From contig JAHIHJ010000268.1 of assembly GCA_018899795.1 (NCBI GenBank), positions 1 through 5,545 on the forward strand: a stretch of DNA of 5,545 nucleotides, in the 5' to 3' direction. The stretch comes from Methanobacteriota archaeon. Lineage in GTDB: Archaea > Halobacteriota > Methanosarcinia > Methanosarcinales > Methanoperedenaceae. This document shows, piece after piece, positions 1 to 5,243 of this stretch. A program made the position numbers and the translations under genes. Positions within the stretch are counted from its first letter, which is position 1, and every line of letters starts with the position of its first letter. Below the pieces are notes generated by a model. That model worked only from the letters and a program-made list of their open reading frames with translations. It ran no database searches and was not told the DNA's origin.

Positions 1-1
1 A

Positions 2-380
2 TGGGATAAAAGAGGCGCAAAGTCCAAACAGGATTACTCTATCTTAACTGCTGATATCTCCAGAGCGACTTTCGGATTGACGCCCACCGAATACAAACGA
101 TTCAAAGGCTTGAAAAATGAAAATTTGAGATCACATGGATGATATTGAATTGATCCTGACCATGCTTGGCGAAGCTACCACTACAAGATTTACCCGTGAC
201 AGGGATTCCCGGATATTTCCGGAGTTGCGAAAAGATGCAAAAGACGGCGGGGATGTTGCAGGAGCGACGCGAAAGGATATTGAAGGGAAACTTGGAAAAA
301 GTGTAGTTTCAAGCGATAATTATCTTGAAGCACCTGAGAGAACTAAAAGAATAGGAAATAAAAAGGAGTTTATAGAATAA
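2..380 (+). pseudogene. BRO-family / prophage antirepressor-like protein, 3' part, frameshifted
   Basis: This is the C-terminal part of a protein whose start lies before the window. From position 2 it reads WDKRGAKSKQDYSILTADIS, then a stretch ending TPTEYKRFKGLKNENLR at 130. That frame stops at 140-142. The family consensus as I remember it continues LRDHM.DLEL..TMLGEA.TT, and exactly that continuation (DHMDDIELILTMLGEATTT) is found in another frame from 129 to the TAA at 378-380. Restoring a GA to the GAGA at 127-130 joins the two halves, so a 2-base deletion explains the break. The second half ends with the typical GGxVAGxxRKDIE and SSDNYL segments. Homologues usually carry an N-terminal BRO-N domain, annotated as prophage antirepressor or DinD-like; that domain is not visible here. 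Its role in archaea is not known to me. A sequencing error is possible. The assignment rests on remembered family sequence, not on a search. Confidence 0.72.
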
Positions 381-424
381 GAGAGATATCATAACTAAAA
401 GGGCGCTGAGCATACTAACAGAAG

Positions 425-1384
425 GTGAACAGGATCTTCAAACCAAACTTCAGGTACACTGATAAAATAGTAAAGAACCTTGTCGATATAGCCTCTGCAA
501 GAGAGGCAGTACTCAATTCATACCTTATACCGAAATGGGAAGTATCGCTTCGAAAAGACGCATTGATAAGAGCCTCGCATGCCTCAACTGCCATAGAGGG
601 TAATCCGCTCACCATCGAAGAAGTGAGCATGCTTGCCCACGGCAGGAAAGTCCTGGCATCACGCAAAGCTGAACTGGAAGTTCTCAACTACCTGAAAGTG
701 CTGGAGAAGATAGAAGTGTTTCAGCAAAAAGGCAGGGTAACCAGTAAGAACATCCTGAAATTGCACAAGTATATATCAAAGGATATCCTGGAAAAACCAG
801 AATACGAAGGCAGGTACAGGGAGCTTCAGGTCTATGTGGGCAACAACAAGACCGGCGATGTGATCTTTATGCCCCCCCAACCTGATGAAGTGCCAGGATT
901 GATGACTGAGTTCCTCAAATGGGTCAACTCGGAAGATGCAAAAAAACTTGACCCTGTCATGGTAGCAGGCATATCCCATTATGAATTCGTAAGGATACAT
1001 CCGTTCGTGGATGGCAACGGCAGAACTGCGCGTTCTCTTGCCACGCTCATTCTTTACCTGCGGGAATTCGACATAAAACGGTTTTTTGCTCTTGAGTATT
1101 TTACGGACGGCGTCCTTATCTCGATAGCAAAGGTCAAAGAGAAAGTATTGAGGCTCTCCCTGGAAAAGCATAAGCGGGACTCAAAAGGTCAGGTCTCTCT
1201 TACTGAAAGGCAGATGAAGATCATCGAAACTCTTCAAAAGAACGGAAAGATTAGGGCGGGTGAGGTGGCAAAGATGTTCGGGGTCACAAGACAGGCTGCT
1301 CTCAAAGAGCTCCACAAGCTCGTTGAACCTGAGGTAATCAGGCTGGAAGGGAAAGGAAGGGGGGCTTATTATGTCATGGCTTGA
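425..1384 (+). CDS. Fic-family protein (probable AMPylase) with C-terminal winged helix, internal deletion suspected
   Basis: Fic enzymes usually transfer AMP from ATP to hydroxyl side chains of target proteins in the cytoplasm. The catalytic loop is complete: HPFVDGNGRTAR at residues 192-203, with the catalytic histidine at 192. An inhibitory-helix motif of the (S/T)xxxE(G/N) type lies upstream (STAIEGN, 54-60), placing it in the class whose N-terminal helix blocks ATP binding. A target-flap-like segment is at about 138-160, and a winged helix-turn-helix at about 259-319 (RAGEVAKMFGVTRQAALKEL) suggests DNA binding or autoregulation. The start is GTG; the frame is closed by TAA at 416-418 and the N-terminus (FKPNFRYTDKIV) aligns with relatives. 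A good ribosome site is lacking, since AGAAGG abuts the GTG. At residues 220-226 FFAL runs straight into EYFTDGV, whereas relatives have about 30 residues (a DDYY...LTxWL helix) between them; 319 residues is short for the group. It may therefore be inactive or altered. It lies 44 bases after the broken BRO-like gene. Confidence 0.9.
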   Translation: MNRIFKPNFRYTDKIVKNLVDIASAREAVLNSYLIPKWEVSLRKDALIRASHASTAIEGNPLTIEEVSMLAHGRKVLASRKAELEVLNYLKVLEKIEVFQQKGRVTSKNILKLHKYISKDILEKPEYEGRYRELQVYVGNNKTGDVIFMPPQPDEVPGLMTEFLKWVNSEDAKKLDPVMVAGISHYEFVRIHPFVDGNGRTARSLATLILYLREFDIKRFFALEYFTDGVLISIAKVKEKVLRLSLEKHKRDSKGQVSLTERQMKIIETLQKNGKIRAGEVAKMFGVTRQAALKELHKLVEPEVIRLEGKGRGAYYVMA

Positions 1385-1387
1385 TAT

Positions 1388-1495
1388 CTGCCATTTCGGT
1401 TGTCATTCTGGTTGTCGTTTCAGTTGTCGTTTAATTTATGATTTCGGTTGTCGTTCAGGTTGTCGATTAGGTTGTCGTTTCGATAGTCATTTCCT
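1388..1495. repeat. Degenerate 12-bp tandem repeat, nine units
   Basis: The unit is close to TTGTCGTTTCGG. TTGTC falls at 1400, 1412, 1424, 1448, 1460 and 1472, all in strict 12-base phase. Degenerate units in the same phase start at 1388 (CTGCC), 1436 (TTATG) and 1484 (TAGTC). The array fills most of the 143-base gap between the Fic stop and mptN. Twelve bases is a whole number of codons, and read on in the Fic frame it would give an LSF(W/Q) repeat up to a stop at 1439-1441, but it lies after the Fic stop codon. It may be a simple minisatellite or an array of protein-binding sites; nothing here decides between them. Confidence 0.85.
1428..1438 (+). promoter_or_regulatory. Possible TATA-like element for mptN
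   Basis: TTTAATTTA is the most TATA-like string between the Fic gene and mptN and sits in the degenerate middle of the 12-bp array. It would put transcription start near 1460 and leave a leader of roughly 65 bases. The match to an archaeal TATA box is modest; read-through from the Fic gene is an equal alternative. Confidence 0.2.
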
Positions 1496-1513
1496 GATCC
1501 CTTCCTTATGAGC

Positions 1514-1519
1514 AGGAGA
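1514..1519 (+). promoter_or_regulatory. Ribosome binding site of mptN
   Basis: AGGAGA lies 8 bases before the ATG at 1528. It supports this start over the nearby ATGs at 1508 and 1523, which are in another frame. A clear Shine-Dalgarno site implies a leadered transcript here, unlike mtrE and the ATPase gene. Confidence 0.7.
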
Positions 1520-1527
1520 TTGATGAT

Positions 1528-2397
1528 ATGAAAAAGATAGGGATAGCGGTGACAGACCCCGAAGACTGGACAGGAGTTGCGCTCTATAACTCCGTAATGC
1601 GTTCTGGAATGAAGCCCGCAGTGTTCAGCTTCAGCGGCGCGACTTCAGATATCAGGTCAGGTAAAATACATGCAGGCAAGCTGGAGCTTTCCGCTCTTGA
1701 TGCGATCATTGTAAGGGACCTTGGACCTGCTGAGCACAATGGCGCAGCGCTCAGGTTCGATATCCTGTGCCAGCTTAAGGACAGCGGGGTCGCGGTGATC
1801 AATCCGCCTGAGGCGATAGCGCGGGCTGCGAACAAGTACGTCTCAAGCTGCCTGTTCCAGAAGAACAGCATCCCAACACCGCAAACGGTCGTGACTGGCG
1901 ACATTGATGCTGCGCTTGATGCACTGTCTTCATTCGGACGCGCAGTTGTGAAGCCGGTTTTCGGGTACAAGGGGATAGGTGTGGAATGCGTGAAGAACGA
2001 TCCGCGCGGGGAGGCGAAGCTCAGGACACTTCTTGAAAAGAACGGCATGCTCTACATGCAGGAGTCCATAAGGAATCCGGGAAGGGACATCCGGGCGTTC
2101 GTTGTTGACGGTGAGGTGAAAGGCTCGATATACAGGATAGCGCCGATCGGAAGCTGGATAAACAACCTGAGCCAGGGGGGGAAGGCGCAGGTATGCGCAT
2201 TGACGCACGAGCAGGAAAAGATAGCCCTGAAAGCCGCCGAGGTCACAGGAACAGTGTATGCCGGTGTTGATATTATCGAGGGGGACAGGGATTATGTTCT
2301 TGAGATAAACGGGACGCCATCGGGTAAGGGAATATTTGAGGCGTGCGGGGTGGATGTGACGGTGGGGATCGCGGAATATGTGTTCGATTTGGTATAG
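1528..2397 (+). CDS. mptN: RimK-type ATP-grasp ligase, probable tetrahydromethanopterin:alpha-L-glutamate ligase
   Basis: Members of this family use ATP to form an acyl-phosphate on a substrate carboxylate and attach L-glutamate. MptN adds an alpha-linked glutamate to tetrahydromethanopterin to give tetrahydrosarcinapterin, the cytoplasmic C1 carrier of Methanosarcinales-type archaea. The 289 residues show the RimK layout: an N-terminal Rossmann-like part with IVRDLG (61-66) and INPPEAIARAANKYVS (91-106); the ATP-grasp core with VVKPVFGYKGIGV (140-152, lysine 142 and the glycine-rich loop), YMQESI (176-181), GRDIRAFVVDGEV (185-197) and SWINNLSQGG (209-218); and the metal-binding YAGVDII (244-250) and VLEINGTPSGKGI (257-269). 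Length is normal for MptN/CofF/RimK proteins. The name is chosen over CofF (the F420 ligase) by remembered resemblance and because the Mtr genes, whose complex uses this carrier, lie 2 kb downstream. The family is certain; the exact substrate is inferred. GC content is high: 38 of 60 bases at 1741-1800. Confidence 0.78.
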   Translation: MKKIGIAVTDPEDWTGVALYNSVMRSGMKPAVFSFSGATSDIRSGKIHAGKLELSALDAIIVRDLGPAEHNGAALRFDILCQLKDSGVAVINPPEAIARAANKYVSSCLFQKNSIPTPQTVVTGDIDAALDALSSFGRAVVKPVFGYKGIGVECVKNDPRGEAKLRTLLEKNGMLYMQESIRNPGRDIRAFVVDGEVKGSIYRIAPIGSWINNLSQGGKAQVCALTHEQEKIALKAAEVTGTVYAGVDIIEGDRDYVLEINGTPSGKGIFEACGVDVTVGIAEYVFDLV

Positions 2398-2420
2398 ATG
2401 AGCGTGATCTGGAGATTCTT

Positions 2421-2435
2421 GAAATTCGTAATTTC
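2421..2435. terminator. Small hairpin between convergent genes
   Basis: GAAATT (2421-2426) and AATTTC (2430-2435) pair perfectly around a 3-base loop in the 58-base gap between the mptN stop and the ATPase stop. The position suits a shared terminator, but the stem is AT-rich and short, and archaeal termination depends mostly on T-runs, which are weak here. Confidence 0.25.
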
Positions 2436-2455
2436 ATAGTCATTTCAATATCCTG

Positions 2456-3868
2456 TCACTTCATTCTCGGCTTTTCAAGCAGAGCTTGAAAATCCTTCAA
2501 ATCAAACAGCATTAAATCAGGCTCTTTTATTTTTTCCTTAAAGGATTTCGCAAAAATAGCATAGTGCTCTTTTCTCTTGTCGTTGTGCCATTCTACATAA
2601 TGTACTTTTCCCTTAAGCTCTGCCAAAATCTTTTTTGCATCAACCTTGTCCTGCCATTTGCATTCTGCAAACAATATCTCCCTGGACTGCTCATTAATTG
2701 AAACAAGGTCTATTTCAGCTACTTTTCGATTACCTTCAGTATCTCTGTAAGCCCCCCACCATCGTCCGGTTTTATCAAAACCGAGTCTTTGATTCTCCAG
2801 AAATTCCTGACAAACCGCTTCAAATCTGCGCCCAATATATGCATTCGTATTATCCTTTATTTTATTAATAAGTGATTTTTCACGCCGCTTATAGCTGGAT
2901 ACATTCTTGTAAAAAAACCTGAACCAGAAATTAAGAAGCGGATGATTGATAACAAAAACACCCTTTCCGCCTGTGACCGGCTTTTCGACAGATACAAACT
3001 CAAAACGGTTTATGAGTTCGTTCATCTGCCGTGTCAGCGCGGTTTCTTTCTTTCTAAGAAACGATGCAACTTCGCTTATCCTTGTATTTCCCGATGCTAT
3101 GGCTGCAAGAATGTCGTAATATATTCCAGATCTTTTGCCAAACTCAAGCGAAAGTATCTGGTTTGCTTCATCTTCAAGAACTGCATTTTCAGCAAAGAAT
3201 AATCGATCCATTATTTTTTCAAAGCCTGCATTACCGAGCTGCTCATCCTCTAAGGCAACATAATATTTTGGAAATCCGCCGAAAATTGCATAAAGCCGTA
3301 CTGCATCTTCAATATTGTTTATTCTGAGCGCATTGCATGCCTCTAAAGTATCGCGAAACATAAGCGGCTTTAATGGCATCTTTCTTTTGAGGCGCCCATA
3401 CAGGGGCTGTTTTGAGTCCGAAAAAAGTTTTTTCATTAAACCGACCGTAGAGCCTGAAAAAATAATAAATAGCCCTGTTTTGTTTTCGTTCAAATCGATA
3501 TATTTCTGAAGTATGCCGTAAACAGACTTGTCGACAGCCATAAAATTCTGGAACTCGTCAAAAGAAACAATACCTTTGAATCGTTCGAACAATATCCTGA
3601 AAAATGCATCCCAGTCAGTTAATGCCTCAAGCTCATTAAGGATATTTCTTGCCTTTAGAACCTCGGTATATTCCTGCAGGAGACTTGTGCTTTCCTTGTC
3701 TTTGTTTACAAAAAAGTACAGATCATCCTTAGATAATAATTCCAGAATGAGCCTTGTCTTTCCAACTCTTCGAAGGCCAGTAATGGAAACAGTAAAAAGC
3801 TTGCTTTGGGATAATTCGGCGGTTTCCTTCAGATATCTGACTTCTTCTCTTCGGTCTATAAACTTCAT
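2456..3868 (-). CDS. Archaeal-type ATPase with winged helix and DUF234-like PD-(D/E)XK C-terminus
   Basis: This is a P-loop ATPase of the group common in archaea (AAA domain plus DUF234-like tail); its cellular role is generally unknown. Residue numbers count from the GTG at 3877. The P-loop is GLRRVGKT (34-41), with the arginine-rich form usual in this group; Walker B is IVSFDEF (103-109, D107 E108); a sensor-like IIFSGS is at 138-143, followed by PLYGR (158-162). A winged-helix region spans about 255-300 (TRISEVASFLRKKETALTRQ). The C-terminus carries a nuclease-fold pattern, EIDLV (388-392) and AECKW (404-408) with E354 in a preceding helix. At about 470 residues it is full length and intact. 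I prefer the ATG at 3868 (MKFIDRREE, as in relatives) to the GTG at 3877, because the predicted transcription start falls close to it. Its base use is AT-rich (19 G/C of 60 at 2521-2580), unlike mptN, which suggests transfer. It is convergent with mptN. Confidence 0.88.
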   Translation of the reverse strand: MKFIDRREEVRYLKETAELSQSKLFTVSITGLRRVGKTRLILELLSKDDLYFFVNKDKESTSLLQEYTEVLKARNILNELEALTDWDAFFRILFERFKGIVSFDEFQNFMAVDKSVYGILQKYIDLNENKTGLFIIFSGSTVGLMKKLFSDSKQPLYGRLKRKMPLKPLMFRDTLEACNALRINNIEDAVRLYAIFGGFPKYYVALEDEQLGNAGFEKIMDRLFFAENAVLEDEANQILSLEFGKRSGIYYDILAAIASGNTRISEVASFLRKKETALTRQMNELINRFEFVSVEKPVTGGKGVFVINHPLLNFWFRFFYKNVSSYKRREKSLINKIKDNTNAYIGRRFEAVCQEFLENQRLGFDKTGRWWGAYRDTEGNRKVAEIDLVSINEQSREILFAECKWQDKVDAKKILAELKGKVHYVEWHNDKRKEHYAIFAKSFKEKIKEPDLMLFDLKDFQALLEKPRMK

Positions 3869-3871
3869 TCT

Positions 3872-3902
3872 ATTCACTTACTGAATTATTCACTAAGTGA
3901 AT
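3872..3902. promoter_or_regulatory. Two tandem 15-bp palindromes, probable operator of the ATPase gene
   Basis: ATTCACTAAGTGAAT (3888-3902) is a perfect 7+1+7 palindrome. One base away is ATTCACTTACTGAAT (3872-3886), which matches it at 13 of 15 positions and is itself a palindrome except for one pair. The centres are 16 bases apart. Seen from the ATPase gene, both copies lie between the TATA box and the start codon, where an archaeal repressor would block polymerase. The ATPase has a winged helix, so autoregulation is possible, but the binding protein is unknown. Confidence 0.6.
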
Positions 3903-3911
3903 ATATAAAGC
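3901..3911 (-). promoter_or_regulatory. Archaeal TATA box of the ATPase gene
   Basis: On the minus strand the sequence reads GCTTTATATAT, a strong match to the archaeal TTTATATA box. About 25 bases downstream is near 3880, only some 10 bases before the ATG at 3868. No Shine-Dalgarno site precedes that ATG, so a very short leader or leaderless messenger is expected. The box touches the end of the upstream palindrome. Confidence 0.65.
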
Positions 3912-4041
3912 TTTCTGTATTGTTTCCAATTTTTCTCTTTATGCGATTATGCATTCAATGACTTATCGGCTTGTGCACACAGTCCTTGATAAAAACTATT
4001 CATCTCCTGTGACCAGAATTAAATTGTCCCAGATCAGATAA

Positions 4042-4284
4042 TTACAGATTTTCCAGCCGCTCCATTATCCCATCATAAAACCTGCGCCACTCCTTGAAAT
4101 CGCACCCCGAGTTCCATGGCATGCCTGCCCTGAATTCCCTGACAAGGTCGAAATATTCCTGCGGGAACCACGGCGCCTTGAAATCGAACTGGTCAAAGTC
4201 GCCCCAGTCGGCAAGTGTGTCAAGCGGTTTTACACCATTCTTTAGTGAGGTTTCATACAGTTTTGTTTTCGGATAATTATCCAA
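4042..4284 (-). pseudogene. Orphan C-terminal fragment, resembling B12-binding radical SAM proteins
   Basis: The frame gives 80 residues beginning DNYPKTKLYETSLKNGVKPL and containing WGDFDQFDFKAPWFPQEYFD. The opening resembles the P(Y)PGTxLYxxAxxxG segment near the end of the radical SAM barrel in cobalamin-binding radical SAM enzymes (BchE-like), and the following E/D-W...FD..APW segment resembles their C-terminal tails. The CxxxCxxC cluster and B12-binding domain are absent. Only a TTG (4284) can start it, no ribosome site is present, and the frame is closed upstream by a stop at 4309-4311. It is therefore best read as the remnant of a longer minus-strand gene whose front has been replaced by the mtrE upstream region. 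A small real protein is less likely. The family link is by motif memory only. Confidence 0.45.
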
Positions 4285-4320
4285 TAAATTAACCCAAAAA
4301 GGACAATTTTAATATCAAAT

Positions 4321-4334
4321 AAGAAAGGTATATC
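4321..4334 (+). promoter_or_regulatory. Probable BRE/TATA promoter of the mtr operon
   Basis: A purine-rich AAGAAAG, suitable as a BRE, is followed by GTATATC (4328-4334). The centre lies about 29 bases before the mtrE ATG, so transcription would begin within a few bases of that codon. No Shine-Dalgarno site precedes the ATG (the bases are CACCCCTCC), which agrees with a leaderless message. ATATTTTAAT at 4341-4350 is another AT-rich candidate but is too close to the start. Confidence 0.42.
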
Positions 4335-4359
4335 GAGAACATATTTTAATCACCCCTCC

Positions 4360-5241
4360 ATGCTACCCTTACTCGGAACCATACTGACAGGCTTGCTTGC
4401 CTTCCTTGCAGGTATCTTCGAAGACAGCGAATCCAATGCCGGTTCAGCGAGCAATCCCAATTCTCAGGTCCAGCTTGCGCCCCAGATCGGGCATCGCCAC
4501 AGGTATTTTAATAAAGCCATATCAGGAGAGCCGCCTGCAAACGCCCTGTGGGCTACAACTGCTGCAACAGTCGCGGTTTTGCTGGTGGCAAAATTTGAGG
4601 CTTTCAACCCCGTATATTCAGTGATCATTTCTTCAGTAATTGGCGCTCTTGTTTCCACTCTTCTCCTTGGTCTTTACGGCATCTTCTCGCATATTTCAAG
4701 AGTAGCCAGTATGAAGACGTTCAAACAAACCCTATACTGGGACTCATTATATTCTGCTCTTCCACTGGATCTTTCCTTCGGGTTCCTGACCGCTTTGTCA
4801 TTAACTCTTCTTTCATTCACGGCAGGAATGATGCTGAACAATCCATTCTCAATTCCTCTTATTGCTTTTATGCTTGGGATCACGATAGGCACGATCGGTT
4901 CTTCCACAGGCGATATTCACTATGGGGCTGAAAGGCTCTACCAGCACCATATATTCGGCTCAGGCATACCCATATCAAACCAGGGAGATATCGATGTCAA
5001 AGGGGAATATGGTTATCGAAATTCGGTAGATACTCCTTATTTTACCCTGAGATTCGGGGCAATGGTAACAGCTTTTGTTTTCGGAATGCTCATATTCCTG
5101 GATTCGCTATCAAGGGTTTTTGTTTTCGCTGGCGCCTGGACATCAGTCATTGTGACATTTGGCATGATCTTTATCATATTCATTGTAACTGTGTATCTTG
5201 AGAAATATACGAGGGCTAAATACGGACCCTTTGTGAGGTAA
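4360..5241 (+). CDS. mtrE: Tetrahydromethanopterin S-methyltransferase subunit E
   Basis: MtrE is an integral membrane subunit of the Mtr complex, which moves a methyl group between tetrahydro(methano/sarcina)pterin and coenzyme M by way of a corrinoid on MtrA and couples this to sodium transport. MtrC, MtrD and MtrE form the membrane part. Family hallmarks are clear: EDSESNAGSASNPNSQVQLA (21-40), YFNKAISGEPPANAL (49-63), FKQTLYWD (121-128), GITIGTIGSSTGDIHYGAER (173-192), and a C-terminus ending KYGPFVR. Hydrophobic segments at about 3-20, 64-78, 86-109, 139-159, 164-181, 231-248 and 253-279 give six or seven membrane spans. The 293 residues are close to the usual length, and the ATG fits the family start. 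In the first span and most loops it differs from the Methanosarcina form as I recall it. It is the first gene of the usual mtrEDCBAFGH order. Its start is probably leaderless. Confidence 0.95.
   Translation: MLPLLGTILTGLLAFLAGIFEDSESNAGSASNPNSQVQLAPQIGHRHRYFNKAISGEPPANALWATTAATVAVLLVAKFEAFNPVYSVIISSVIGALVSTLLLGLYGIFSHISRVASMKTFKQTLYWDSLYSALPLDLSFGFLTALSLTLLSFTAGMMLNNPFSIPLIAFMLGITIGTIGSSTGDIHYGAERLYQHHIFGSGIPISNQGDIDVKGEYGYRNSVDTPYFTLRFGAMVTAFVFGMLIFLDSLSRVFVFAGAWTSVIVTFGMIFIIFIVTVYLEKYTRAKYGPFVR
5235..5238 (+). promoter_or_regulatory. Ribosome binding site of mtrD inside the end of mtrE
   Basis: GAGG lies within the last codons of mtrE, 5 bases before the mtrD ATG at 5244. The overlap of signal and upstream coding sequence supports translational coupling of the two subunits. 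Confidence 0.55.
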
Positions 5242-5243
5242 AA

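Noticed and set aside
125..142. Programmed frameshift in the BRO-like gene
   Set aside because: It would need a 2-base backward slip at GAGA; I see no slippery heptamer or downstream structure, and a simple deletion explains it better.
776..1171. Minus-strand open frame inside the Fic gene
   Set aside because: It is antisense to the conserved Fic catalytic region and has no recognisable domain.
1385..1441. Coding extension of the Fic protein through the repeat (LSF-type repeats)
   Set aside because: It lies after an in-frame TGA at 1382-1384 and ends at another stop; the Fic protein already has a normal winged-helix end.
1388..1495. CRISPR array
   Set aside because: Units are 12 bases with no separate spacers, and no cas gene is present.
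1584..2246. Minus-strand open frames inside mptN
   Set aside because: They are shadows of a clear ATP-grasp gene in GC-rich sequence and show no protein motifs.
2942..3884. Plus-strand open frames opposite the ATPase gene
   Set aside because: Low-complexity shadow translations with no motifs, fully overlapped by an intact conserved gene.
3972..3979. TGTGCACA palindrome as an operator
   Set aside because: Eight bases, single copy, not placed at a promoter; expected by chance.
4290..4355. Small minus-strand ORF starting at ATG 4342 with a GGAGG upstream
   Set aside because: Only 17 codons, 12 bases spacing to the GGAGG, and no recognisable peptide; the GGAGG is simply the complement of the CCTCC before mtrE.
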